64,000 bases of DNA from NCBI GenBank assembly GCA_003284275.1, contig QBVU01000003.1:56818-120817 (forward strand), in the 5' to 3' direction. The DNA is from Pelagibacteraceae bacterium AG-313-A04 (GTDB taxonomy: Bacteria > Pseudomonadota > Alphaproteobacteria > Pelagibacterales > Pelagibacteraceae). This document shows positions 51,929 to 62,296 of the stretch, in pieces (within the stretch, counting starts at the first letter, position 1; each line of letters opens with the position of its first letter). A model generated the notes under the pieces. It had not been told where the DNA came from. It did not search any database and worked only from the letters and a program-made list of their open reading frames with translations. The translations under genes and the position numbers were made by a program.

Positions 51929-53615
51929 TCAAACTAGTTTTTATTTTGAAGATTATTTGGAAACAAATAAAAAATCTAAATTATATAAAAAAATAAATAA
52001 TTTTGAGGATAGAATTTATTTACTATTTTTTTTGTTTTTTTCTTTAATAACAATTTTTTCATTTAAAATTATTCATGTATCTTTAAATCAGAAAGAAGTT
52101 TTAGGATTTAATAATGAAAATTCTAAATTTACTTTATTAAGGAGAGATATAGTTGACAGAAATGGTATTATAATTTCAAGAAATATAAATACTTATCATG
52201 CTGCGATTGATCCAAAATTAGTAAATGATAAAAAAAATTTTTTAATAAAGTTAAGACTAATTTTTCCCGATCTTCCAATTAATAGAATTAAACAAAAACT
52301 GAATACTAATAAGTATTTTCGTTTAAAGACAAGAATTACCCAAAATGAAAAACAGCAACTTTGGTCGCTAGGAGAAAAAGCGATTAAATTCGAACCCTTT
52401 CAAGCAAGAATGTACACACACGGAAGTCTATTTAGTCAAATTATTGGGCAGGTTGATTATGATAATTATGGAATTTCAGGGATTGAAAAATACTTTGACA
52501 AGGATCTGAAAGATAAAAGATTAATTAACAGCCCACTTGAGTTAACATTAGATAGTAATATTCAATATATCATAAGCAAAGAGCTTAGCGAGGCCATTAA
52601 AACTTTTAATGCTACTGGAGCTGCTGCTTTGTTAATGAACGTTAATAATGGCGATATAATTTCATTAGTATCTTTACCAAATTTTAATATTAATCAACGC
52701 GCAATGATAAAAGATAAAAAATTTATTAATAAAATTACTAAAGGAGTATATGAGCTTGGATCTATTTTCAAAACTTTTACAGTTGCATTAGCTCTTGAAA
52801 ATAACATTGTTAAAAAAAACACTGTAATTAAAAATATACCAAGTAAGATTAAATGCTCCATTCATGAAATAACTGACATGAAAGAGCATCCAAGCAATCT
52901 TTCTACCGAGGAAATTTTGGTAAGATCTTCTAATGTTGGATCAGTTATTTTAGCTCAAAATATAGGCGAGGATATTTTCAAAAATTTTATAATAAATACA
53001 AAATTAACAAAAAGTCCTGAAATTGAATTAGAGGAAGTTGGAACACCTCACAAATTGAAATGGGATAAGTGTAAAATCGAGACAATCTCCTTTGGTCACG
53101 GAATAACAACTACACCACTTCAAGCTACAGCATTATATGCGAGTATCACTAATGGTGGAAATTTAATTAAACCGAGTTTGATAAAAACTAGAAAAAAGAA
53201 TGAAACCAAAAAAATTATATCAGAGGAAACCAGTAAAGAAATAACGAGCATTTTGAGAAAAGTGGTTAGTAGTAAAAACGGGACAGCAAGTTTAGCTGAT
53301 AAAGATGGATATTATGTTGGTGGAAAAACGGGAACTGCAGAGAGTTATACTAATAATAAGCAAAGATTAAATTCATTTATATCCGTGTTTCCTACAAATA
53401 AACCAGCATACACTCTGTTTGTAATGTTGGAGAATCCTAAAATAAATAAAAACCTTGTTTATGATTATCGTGGGATAAAAACTAAAGCACCACACAATAC
53501 CTCTGGTTGGAATTCTGTTTATGTAGCGGGCAAAATAATAGAAAAAATTGGACCAATTTTAGCCATAAATAACGAAGAGTTTTCAAACCAGTATGTTGTT
53601 GAAAAATTTAATTAA
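51894..53615 (+). CDS. ftsI: Peptidoglycan D,D-transpeptidase FtsI (PBP3)
   Basis: SxxK (ELGSIFKTF), SxN (RSSNVGS), KTG (GGKTGTAES). Confidence 0.94.
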   Translation: MRKKTKKNKQTNQTSFYFEDYLETNKKSKLYKKINNFEDRIYLLFFLFFSLITIFSFKIIHVSLNQKEVLGFNNENSKFTLLRRDIVDRNGIIISRNINTYHAAIDPKLVNDKKNFLIKLRLIFPDLPINRIKQKLNTNKYFRLKTRITQNEKQQLWSLGEKAIKFEPFQARMYTHGSLFSQIIGQVDYDNYGISGIEKYFDKDLKDKRLINSPLELTLDSNIQYIISKELSEAIKTFNATGAAALLMNVNNGDIISLVSLPNFNINQRAMIKDKKFINKITKGVYELGSIFKTFTVALALENNIVKKNTVIKNIPSKIKCSIHEITDMKEHPSNLSTEEILVRSSNVGSVILAQNIGEDIFKNFIINTKLTKSPEIELEEVGTPHKLKWDKCKIETISFGHGITTTPLQATALYASITNGGNLIKPSLIKTRKKNETKKIISEETSKEITSILRKVVSSKNGTASLADKDGYYVGGKTGTAESYTNNKQRLNSFISVFPTNKPAYTLFVMLENPKINKNLVYDYRGIKTKAPHNTSGWNSVYVAGKIIEKIGPILAINNEEFSNQYVVEKFN

Positions 53616-56349
53616 AGAAATACCCAAAGATAGAAAAAATATTTCAATCGCTGGAATTTCAGCTAATAGCCAAGACGTGAAAAAAAATTTTATTTTTTTT
53701 GCCATTAAAGGAAAAAAAAAAAATGGAGAAGATTTTATAAATAATGCAATTGAAAAAGGAGCCACTGTCATCATTTGTTCAAAAAGATGTAATTTTAAAA
53801 ATAAAAATATTTTAATTATTAAAAAGAAAAATGTGAGAGATTTTTTTAGTAAAGTCGTATCAAATTTCTACAGATTAAAGCCAAAAAATATAATAGCTGT
53901 TACGGGGACTAATGGAAAAACTTCAGTGGCAGATTTATTTTACCAGATATTTAGATTGAATAATTTACCAGTTGCTTCAATTGGTACTTTAGGAATTAAA
54001 TACAATAATAAGATTATAAAAACAAATTTAACTTCTCCAGATGCATTGTCGTTACATAAAAATTTGAATTATTTAAAAAAACGGAAAATCGATAATGTTA
54101 TTATTGAGGCATCAAGTCATGGTTTAGATCAAGAAAGACTTAACCATATTAATTTTAAATTAGCTATTTTTACTAATTTTAGCCAAGACCATTTAGATTA
54201 TCATAAAAATATGAAATCTTATTTAAACTGTAAACTCAAATTATTTAACAAAATCTTAAAAAAAAAATCTACAATTATATCAGACACAGAAATAACACCG
54301 TTTAAAATTTTAAAAAAAATTTCTAAGAAACGACAATTAAAATTAATCGATATTAAGAGTGAGTTCTTAAAAGTTAAAAGTTATTTACCTGATAACCCAG
54401 ATTTTAAAAATAAAAATTTGACAATGGCAATTTTAGCCTCAAAAATTTGTGGTCTAAAAGAAAGTTATATTTATAGAAGTATAAATAAAGTTGAGGATGT
54501 AAATGGTAGACTTGAGTTAATTAGAAATTTTCCAAACGATATAAAAGTTTTTATAGATTATGCACACACTCCGGACGCTTTATTAAAAACGTTAAAAGCG
54601 TTAAAAAATAAGTTTGGAAAAAATATATCGTTAGTTTTTGGTTGCGGAGGAGAGAGAGACAAGAAGAAAAGACCAATGATGTCTAAGATAGCCAATAATT
54701 ATTGCAAAAAAGTTTATGTAACAGACGATAATCCAAGAAATGAAGATCCTAAAAAAATAAGAAACGAACTTTTAAAATATATTCTACCGAAAAAAAGTTT
54801 CAATATCGCAGATAGATCGACTGCAATAAAAAAAGCAATTAACTATGCTGATCCCCAAGAGATTATATTAGTTGCTGGAAAAGGGCATGAGGAAGTACAA
54901 ATTTATAAAAACAAGGTTTATAATATCTCTGATAGAAAAATTATTAAAAATTTAAAAATTAATTTCAAAATATTAAAAAAAAAAGAAATCATTTCTTTTG
55001 ACAACAAATCAATATTAAAAAAAATTACTAAATCAAATAATTCAGTTAAATTTAACGAACTCTCAATTGATACTCGATCAATTAAAAGAAATAATTTATT
55101 TTTAGCAATAAGAGGAAAAAAAAACAGCGGAAATAATTTTATAAAAGATGCTTTTAGAAAAGGAGCTGCTTGCGTTGTATCTGATGATAAAAAAGTATAT
55201 GGAAAAAAAGTGATTAAAGTGAACAATTCAATATCTTTTTTAAATTTGTTTGCTAAATTTAAGCGTGAAAATTCTTTAGCATCAATCATCGCCATTACTG
55301 GCAGTGCCGGTAAAACATCTTTGAAAAATTTATTGAGTCAATTGTTAAAAAATATTGGGAAAACTTATCATTCACCAAAATCTTTTAATAATCATTTAGG
55401 CGTCCCACTAAGTTTATCAAACTTAAACAATGACCATAAATACGGAGTTTTTGAGGTGGGTATGAGCAAATCAGGAGAAATAATGAATTTAACAAAACTA
55501 ATTCAACCACATATTGGAATAATCACTAATATTGGGGAAGCTCACTTAGAAAATTTTAAAAATATTAAAGGAATTGCTCAGGCAAAATCCGAAATTATAA
55601 GTAACATCAAAAAAGGTGGCACAATTATTTTAAACAGGGATGACAAGTATTTTAACTATCTTTCAAAGAAAGCAAATGATTATAATCTTAAAGTGCTAAC
55701 TTTTGGAAAAAATCAAAAGTCAGATGTGCAATTAAAAAAGATTATTCAAAAAAAAAATTATTCAAAATTATTTGTAAATATTGATAATCAGGTAATTATT
55801 TTTGAGATCAAGGATGTGAATATTTATAATGTTCTTGCTTCCTTAGCATTGTTAAAAGAATTAAAAATAAGTATAAAAAAAATTAAATCTAAATTTAAAA
55901 GTTTAGAGCCGTCAATTGGAAGAGGAAAAAAATATTCTATATCGAGATATAATAAAGATTTTAAATTTATAGATGAGAGCTACAATGCGAATCCTTTATC
56001 GGTAAAAAATGCTATTCTGAGATTTAGCTTTATTAAGAAAAAAAAATTTAAAAAGTACCTGATTTTAGGTGATATGCTCGAATTAGGGTCTAAATCAAAA
56101 AAATATCATGTAGAAATTTCAAGAGTTATTAACAATTCTGATATAGATAAAGTGTTCATTAAAGGAAAAAAAACTATTTTCACTTATAAACATTTAAATA
56201 AAAGCAAAAGAGGAAATATTTTGCAAAATATTGATGATATAGATCTAAGTTTAAGTAACATAATATCTAATAATGATTACCTAATGATTAAAGGTTCCAA
56301 CGCTACAGGTTTGAATAATTTTAGTAAAAATATGATTAGAGGATTTTAA
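53593..56349 (+). CDS. Fused MurE-MurF ligase (918 aa)
   Basis: MurE half: TGTNGKTSVADLF, TDDNPRNEDP (meso-DAP-type DNPR motif); MurF half: SIDTRSIKRNNLFLAIRG, ITGSAGKTSLKNLL, DESYNANPLSVKNAI. Confidence 0.95.
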   Translation: MLLKNLIKEIPKDRKNISIAGISANSQDVKKNFIFFAIKGKKKNGEDFINNAIEKGATVIICSKRCNFKNKNILIIKKKNVRDFFSKVVSNFYRLKPKNIIAVTGTNGKTSVADLFYQIFRLNNLPVASIGTLGIKYNNKIIKTNLTSPDALSLHKNLNYLKKRKIDNVIIEASSHGLDQERLNHINFKLAIFTNFSQDHLDYHKNMKSYLNCKLKLFNKILKKKSTIISDTEITPFKILKKISKKRQLKLIDIKSEFLKVKSYLPDNPDFKNKNLTMAILASKICGLKESYIYRSINKVEDVNGRLELIRNFPNDIKVFIDYAHTPDALLKTLKALKNKFGKNISLVFGCGGERDKKKRPMMSKIANNYCKKVYVTDDNPRNEDPKKIRNELLKYILPKKSFNIADRSTAIKKAINYADPQEIILVAGKGHEEVQIYKNKVYNISDRKIIKNLKINFKILKKKEIISFDNKSILKKITKSNNSVKFNELSIDTRSIKRNNLFLAIRGKKNSGNNFIKDAFRKGAACVVSDDKKVYGKKVIKVNNSISFLNLFAKFKRENSLASIIAITGSAGKTSLKNLLSQLLKNIGKTYHSPKSFNNHLGVPLSLSNLNNDHKYGVFEVGMSKSGEIMNLTKLIQPHIGIITNIGEAHLENFKNIKGIAQAKSEIISNIKKGGTIILNRDDKYFNYLSKKANDYNLKVLTFGKNQKSDVQLKKIIQKKNYSKLFVNIDNQVIIFEIKDVNIYNVLASLALLKELKISIKKIKSKFKSLEPSIGRGKKYSISRYNKDFKFIDESYNANPLSVKNAILRFSFIKKKKFKKYLILGDMLELGSKSKKYHVEISRVINNSDIDKVFIKGKKTIFTYKHLNKSKRGNILQNIDDIDLSLSNIISNNDYLMIKGSNATGLNNFSKNMIRGF

Positions 56350-57435
56350 ATGCTTTTTACTTTATTTACATCTTTAGTTGATCAATATTCATTTTTAAAT
56401 GTTTTCAAATACCTGACATTTAGAACTGGCCTTTCTGTTATTACATCTTTAGTAGTCGTTTTTATAATTGGAGCTCCTTTGATAAAATTATTTTCTGAGA
56501 AAATGATTACTGGACCTATCAGACAGGATGGACCAATTGATCATATTATAAAAAAAACTGGCACTCCTACTATGGGAGGAGTAATCATAATTATCGGAAT
56601 AATTTCAGGCACACTCCTCTGGGCTGATTTAAAAAATATTTACATATGGATACTGATATTTGTATCATTGTCTTTAGGAGGGTTAGGGTTACTAGACGAT
56701 ATTTTAAAAATTAAATACAAAAACTCTAGGGGGCTTAGGTCAATTTATAAATTTTCTGGTCAAGTTATCATCGGTGTAATTACTCTAGTTTTATTGATTG
56801 AATTTTCTAATCATGAATATCTTTATAATCTTTATTTTCCATTTTTTAAAAATTTAATCCTACACATGGGGTTATTTTTTATCCCCTTCGGTTTATTTGT
56901 AATTATTGGATCTTCTAATGCAGTGAATTTAACAGATGGTCTTGATGGATTAGCGACTGTACCAGTAATGTTGGTTGCTCTTTCATTCACATTAATTTCT
57001 TACGTGGTTGGTAATACAATTTTTTCAGAATATTTGCAGATACAATACATCCCAGACGTTGGTGAACTATCAATTTTTTGCGGGTCAATTGTGGGAGCCT
57101 GTTTAGGATTTTTATGGTATAACGCCCCACCAGCAAAAATTTTTATGGGAGATACAGGCTCACTATCTTTAGGTGGATCGCTTGCGGCTATAGCAGTTAT
57201 CGTTAAACATGAAATTGTTTTGGCTATAATTGGTGGGTTATTTGTTTTAGAAACGGTATCTGTAATTATTCAAGTTATATCTTTTAAACTAACAGGAAAA
57301 AGATTTTTTAAGATGGCACCGATTCATCATCATTTTGAAAAAAAAGGCTGGGCTGAGTCCACTATAGTAATTAGATTTTGGATCATAGCAATCATTTTGG
57401 CATTGATAGGACTAGCAACTCTAAAATTAAGGTAA
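56350..57435 (+). CDS. mraY: Phospho-N-acetylmuramoyl-pentapeptide transferase
   Basis: GTPTMGGVIII; NAVNLTDGLDGLA; FMGDTGSLSLGG; PIHHHFEKKGW. Confidence 0.98.
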   Translation: MLFTLFTSLVDQYSFLNVFKYLTFRTGLSVITSLVVVFIIGAPLIKLFSEKMITGPIRQDGPIDHIIKKTGTPTMGGVIIIIGIISGTLLWADLKNIYIWILIFVSLSLGGLGLLDDILKIKYKNSRGLRSIYKFSGQVIIGVITLVLLIEFSNHEYLYNLYFPFFKNLILHMGLFFIPFGLFVIIGSSNAVNLTDGLDGLATVPVMLVALSFTLISYVVGNTIFSEYLQIQYIPDVGELSIFCGSIVGACLGFLWYNAPPAKIFMGDTGSLSLGGSLAAIAVIVKHEIVLAIIGGLFVLETVSVIIQVISFKLTGKRFFKMAPIHHHFEKKGWAESTIVIRFWIIAIILALIGLATLKLR

Positions 57436-57436
57436 A

Positions 57437-58714
57437 ATGCTTAAAACTCCAAAGCTCAAAGAACACTCGTTCCTTGTTTATGGTTTAGGGCTAAGTGGTA
57501 GTGCGGTAGTAAAGTATCTTAAAAAGAATAATTTTTCAGATTTTAAAGTTTGGGACGATAAAGAAAAAAAACTTTTTAGAAAAAATAGAACAAAAAATTT
57601 AAAAAAAACATTAAAAGAGGTAGATTATATTATATTATCACCGGGTATAAGCTTACTTAAAAATAAAAATCTTAGAAAATTTGAAAAAAAAATTATTACA
57701 GACTTAGATCTATTCTATTCAATTAATGAAAACTTCAAAAGTATTGTTATTACCGGAACAAATGGAAAGTCGACTACTTGTAAATTATTATTTCATTTCT
57801 TAAAAAAGAATAAGTTCAAGTGTTCATTGGGAGGAAACATTGGCAATCCTATATTCAATTTAAATAAAGTTAATAATAGTTTTGTGATTATAGAGGCATC
57901 ATCTTTTCAACTTTCACATTCTAAATTTATTAAACCTGATTATGCTTTTTTTTTAAATTTTAAAAACGATCACCTAGATTGGCATGGAAACATGACAAAC
58001 TATTTAAACGCAAAGACAAAAATATTTAAAAAACAAAACAAAGATCAATTTGCATTAATTAATAAATCATTAAAAAAAACTTTTAAAAAAAAAAAATTTA
58101 AGAGTAAAAGAATATTTCCTGAAATAAAAAGATACAAAAAAATAAAATTTAAGATTAATAACGATTATTTAACCTCTGGTATTAACGATGAAAATATGAA
58201 TTTTGTTTACACATTCTCCAAGTTAATAAATGTTAGAGAAAAATCATTTATCAATTCAATGCAATCATTTAATGGTTTGCCTCATAGATTTGAAATTTTC
58301 ATGAGAAAAAAAGGCATTACGTTTATTAACGACTCTAAAGCCACTTCTTTCACAGCTGCAAGCTTAGCTATTTCAAGTTTAAAAAATATTTTTTGGATAC
58401 TAGGTGGCCTTCCAAAAAAAGGAGATAAAATTGAAATATCAAAATTCAAGAAAAATATAATCAAATCTTATATAATTGGTAAGCATATAAATTTTTTTAA
58501 AAAACAAATTAAAGGAAAAATTATTTATTCCATTTCTAAAGATTTAGAAAATGCCTTAAGACAAATATTTAAGGATTATAAATATTATAATATCGAGAAA
58601 TGCACTATCTTATTTAGTCCAGCCGCAGCATCATTTGATCAATTTGATAATTTTGAAATGAGAGGTATTAAGTTTAAAAAATTATGTAAAGTTTATGCAA
58701 GAAAATTCATTTAG
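57437..58714 (+). CDS. murD: UDP-N-acetylmuramoylalanine-D-glutamate ligase
   Basis: ITGTNGKSTTCKLL; LNFKNDHLDWHGNM; FINDSKATSFTAA. Confidence 0.94.
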   Translation: MLKTPKLKEHSFLVYGLGLSGSAVVKYLKKNNFSDFKVWDDKEKKLFRKNRTKNLKKTLKEVDYIILSPGISLLKNKNLRKFEKKIITDLDLFYSINENFKSIVITGTNGKSTTCKLLFHFLKKNKFKCSLGGNIGNPIFNLNKVNNSFVIIEASSFQLSHSKFIKPDYAFFLNFKNDHLDWHGNMTNYLNAKTKIFKKQNKDQFALINKSLKKTFKKKKFKSKRIFPEIKRYKKIKFKINNDYLTSGINDENMNFVYTFSKLINVREKSFINSMQSFNGLPHRFEIFMRKKGITFINDSKATSFTAASLAISSLKNIFWILGGLPKKGDKIEISKFKKNIIKSYIIGKHINFFKKQIKGKIIYSISKDLENALRQIFKDYKYYNIEKCTILFSPAAASFDQFDNFEMRGIKFKKLCKVYARKFI

Positions 58715-59822
58715 ATTTTTCATTTTAAATTATTGGAGAAGTATTGATAAAAAAATCTTGATTTGTTTTTTTATTTTATTTTGTTTAGGACTATTTTTTT
58801 CATTTTCTTCGACATCTTTTTTAGCCGGTGAAAGATTGAATAAGGATTATTATTTCTTTTTTATAAAGCATTTAACTTTCACAATTATCGCAATATCAAT
58901 TATGTTAATAATTTCATTAATTAAAACTGAATTATTAATTAAACTTGTTTTCCCTATTTTTTTTATTTCTTTCATTTTTCTTGCTATAGTTCCAATAATT
59001 GGAGTAGAGGTAAAAGGCGCTAAACGTTGGTTAAATTTATATTTTTTTAACTTTCAGCCAATTGAAATATTAAAACCATTTTTTATTTTAATGACTGTAA
59101 GAATTCTTACGTATAAAAATTTTCAAAATTCACATGCAAAATATCTCTTAAGTTTCACACTCCTATGTTCAATAATAATTTTATTAGTAGACCAACCAGA
59201 TTTAGGACAATCCATTTTAATAATAGGGAGTTGGATAGCTACAGTTTTTGTATCTGGTGTAAGTCTACTATATATAGCCATTTTTTTTGTAATTTTTATT
59301 GCATCTTTCAGTTCTATATTATTTTTCTTACCAGAAAAATTTGGTTATATTATCAATCGTTTAGTCTCATTTTTTGATCCTAATCATGGGGATAAATTCC
59401 AATCGTCATCTGCTCTTGATGCAATTAAACTTGGAGGTTTAACCGGCCAAGGAATGGGAGAGGGTATTTTGAAAGAAAGCGTTCCGGAGGCACATACAGA
59501 CTATGTGATTGCAGTTATTTCAGAAGAGTTCGGGGCTCTGGTCTCAATAATGATAATAGTAATATTTTTATACATTTCTTTTAGAATCATAAAAAATTGT
59601 TTCAGCCAAGATAATCAATTTATTAAAATCTCTCTTAGCGGCTTAGCATCACTTTTAATTTTTCAAACTTTTATACACGCTGGAGTTAATACGAATTTAT
59701 TACCTACCACTGGGATGACATTGCCTTTTCTGAGTTATGGAGGCTCTTCTTTAATTGGCAGTTCAGTTTTAGCAGGATTAGTTTTAAATTATACTAAAAA
59801 TAAAACATATTTATATGATTAA
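58695..59822 (+). CDS. ftsW: Lipid II glycosyltransferase/flippase-family protein FtsW
   Basis: SEDS family: GAKRWLNL, FQPIEILKP, PEAHTDYVIAVISEEFG, LPFLSYGGSSL. Confidence 0.95.
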   Translation: MQENSFRFFILNYWRSIDKKILICFFILFCLGLFFSFSSTSFLAGERLNKDYYFFFIKHLTFTIIAISIMLIISLIKTELLIKLVFPIFFISFIFLAIVPIIGVEVKGAKRWLNLYFFNFQPIEILKPFFILMTVRILTYKNFQNSHAKYLLSFTLLCSIIILLVDQPDLGQSILIIGSWIATVFVSGVSLLYIAIFFVIFIASFSSILFFLPEKFGYIINRLVSFFDPNHGDKFQSSSALDAIKLGGLTGQGMGEGILKESVPEAHTDYVIAVISEEFGALVSIMIIVIFLYISFRIIKNCFSQDNQFIKISLSGLASLLIFQTFIHAGVNTNLLPTTGMTLPFLSYGGSSLIGSSVLAGLVLNYTKNKTYLYD

Positions 59823-60912
59823 AAAAAAAATTCTGATTGCTACAGGTGGTACAGGTGGTCATATTTTCCCTGCATTAGGTATAGCAAATAATTTAATTAA
59901 AAATAATTATGATGTAAGGCTTACCATTGATGAAAGAGGGCTGTCATATCTTGATGATAATAATTCGATTTCATTTACGAAAATACCTTCATCACCTATT
60001 ATAAAAGAAAATATTTTTAAATTATTAAAGTCCTTGCTAATAATTTTTTCTTCAATAATAAAATCACTCTCTTTATTATTGTTTTTAAATAGACCTAATA
60101 TAATTTTAGGTATGGGCGGCTATGCTTCCTTTCCAGTTTGCATTGCAGCTACAATTTTAAGAATCAAATTTATTATTTATGAAAATAATTTAATAATAGG
60201 AAAAGCCAATAGATACCTATTACCTTTTGCAAAAAACATCTTTGTTTCTTATAAGGAATTGGAAGGAGTTAAAGAAAAAGAAAAAAAAAAAGTGATCGAG
60301 GTAGGAAATATAATCAGAGAGGAAATAATTGGTTTTAACTCAAAAAATGTTGCTAAAAATAATGATGGTATATTTAATATTTTGGTGTTTGGCGGTAGTC
60401 AAGGGGCAAAGATTTTTGCAGAAAAATTACCAGAGGTTTTTAGAAAAATGAAAAAAGATGGAATATCATTTAAAGTGTTTCAACAGTGTCAATTAAATCA
60501 GAATAAGGTGTTGTCTGATTTTTATAAAAAAGAAAATATAAATTTCGAATTATTTAATTTTACAAATAAAATTACAAATTTTTATTCAAAAGCAAATCTT
60601 GTAATAACAAGATCCGGAGCTTCTGCATTAGGAGAATTAATAAACGTCAAAATTCCATTTATAGCTATTCCATTACCAACCTCAGCTGACGACCATCAAT
60701 TCAAAAATGCAAAATATTATGAAAAAAAAGGAATGTGTTATCTTCTAGAGGAAAAAAATATCTCAGAACATTTATATAAGCTTATTAATTCAATTATTAA
60801 TAATAATGTGAAAATACAAAGAATTATTCAAAATCAAAGTCAATATTCTGACAAAGAAGTATTTAATCAGTTAAATAATAATATAGAAAAAATAATTAAT
60901 GAAAAAAATTAA
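59815..60912 (+). CDS. murG: UDP-GlcNAc-undecaprenoyl-PP-MurNAc-pentapeptide transferase
   Basis: TGGTGGHIFPALGIA; GMGGYASFP; GGSQGAKIF; ITRSGASALGELI. Confidence 0.96.
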   Translation: MIKKKILIATGGTGGHIFPALGIANNLIKNNYDVRLTIDERGLSYLDDNNSISFTKIPSSPIIKENIFKLLKSLLIIFSSIIKSLSLLLFLNRPNIILGMGGYASFPVCIAATILRIKFIIYENNLIIGKANRYLLPFAKNIFVSYKELEGVKEKEKKKVIEVGNIIREEIIGFNSKNVAKNNDGIFNILVFGGSQGAKIFAEKLPEVFRKMKKDGISFKVFQQCQLNQNKVLSDFYKKENINFELFNFTNKITNFYSKANLVITRSGASALGELINVKIPFIAIPLPTSADDHQFKNAKYYEKKGMCYLLEEKNISEHLYKLINSIINNNVKIQRIIQNQSQYSDKEVFNQLNNNIEKIINEKN

Positions 60913-62296
60913 TTTAGGTCAAAAGGACATAATCCATTTCGTGGGTATTGGAGGCATAGGAATGAGCGGGCTTGCCCAAATAATGAAAAATATGGGATTT
61001 AAAGTTCAAGGTAGCGATCAAAATAAAAATAAAAATATTATGTCATGCTCTAAAAATGGAATTAGAACTTATATAGGGCACTCAATAAAGAATATTAAAG
61101 GAGCAACTATTTTAGTAAGATCTACAGCCATAAAAGATAATAATATCGAAATAAAATCAGCAAAAAAAAATAATATTCCAGTTTACGAAAGAGCTGAAGT
61201 TTTAGCCGATGCAGTATCCAAAAAAAAAAATATTATTATTACAGGGTCTCATGGAAAAACTACCACTACTTCTTTGGTAGCAAAAATTTTAACAGATCAA
61301 AAATTAGATCCGACAATCATTAACGGTGGAGTAATTAATTTTTTTAAAAGTAATGCTAAACTGGGTAGAGGTGAATGGGCAATTCTAGAGGCTGATGAGT
61401 CAGATGGAAGTTTTTTAAAACTCCCATTAAATTATTCAGTTGTAACTAATATTGATTACGAACACATAGATTATTATAAAAACTATACAAACCTAGAAAA
61501 ATCTTTTATAGATTTTATTAATAAAACTCCACCAACCGGCAAAGCAATAATTTGTATAGATAACAATAATATTAAAAAAATTTTAAAGAAAATAAAAAAT
61601 AAAAATATAATTAAATATGGAGAAAATAATCAAGCAGACTTCAGAGTATCTAAAATAATATATAATTATGACAGCACAAATTTTAATTTAACTTTTAAAG
61701 ACAAATATAAAAAGTTGAAAACAATTAAAAATATTAATGTTAAACTATTAGGAAAACATAATGTGCTTAATGCAGCCGCAGCATTCGCAGTTTGCGTAAA
61801 TCTTGGTGTCAGTCAAAATATAGTAAAAAGATCTCTTAAAAATTTTTCTGGAGTTCAAAGAAGAATGACAAAGGTGTTCTCAAAAAATCAAAATGATTTT
61901 TATGATGATTACGCTCATCATCCTACAGAAATAAGTTCGGTTTTAGATGGCGTGAGAAATGTTAATAAAAAAAGAAAAATTATTAGCATTTTTGAGCCAC
62001 ATAGATATTCTAGAGTAATCTCATTAAAAAAAGAATTTTCAAAATGTTTTAAGAAATCAGACTTAGTTGTTATATGCCCGCTTTATGCTGCTGGGGAAAA
62101 AAGAAATTCGAAATTTAATATGATAAAATTTGCCAATTCCATTTCTAAAAATTCTAATAACCAAGTGATAATAGTTAAATGTGAAAAAGAATTAAGTAAT
62201 TTTTTAAAAAAAAACTTAATTAGTGACGAAATAATTATTGGTATGGGAGCTGGAATAATTTCTAAATGGATCGTAGGGCTTAAATTTTCTTTATGA
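60899..62296 (+). CDS. murC: UDP-N-acetylmuramate-L-alanine ligase
   Basis: FVGIGGIGMSGLAQI; ITGSHGKTTTTSLV; YDDYAHHPTEI. Confidence 0.97.
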   Translation: MKKINLGQKDIIHFVGIGGIGMSGLAQIMKNMGFKVQGSDQNKNKNIMSCSKNGIRTYIGHSIKNIKGATILVRSTAIKDNNIEIKSAKKNNIPVYERAEVLADAVSKKKNIIITGSHGKTTTTSLVAKILTDQKLDPTIINGGVINFFKSNAKLGRGEWAILEADESDGSFLKLPLNYSVVTNIDYEHIDYYKNYTNLEKSFIDFINKTPPTGKAIICIDNNNIKKILKKIKNKNIIKYGENNQADFRVSKIIYNYDSTNFNLTFKDKYKKLKTIKNINVKLLGKHNVLNAAAAFAVCVNLGVSQNIVKRSLKNFSGVQRRMTKVFSKNQNDFYDDYAHHPTEISSVLDGVRNVNKKRKIISIFEPHRYSRVISLKKEFSKCFKKSDLVVICPLYAAGEKRNSKFNMIKFANSISKNSNNQVIIVKCEKELSNFLKKNLISDEIIIGMGAGIISKWIVGLKFSL

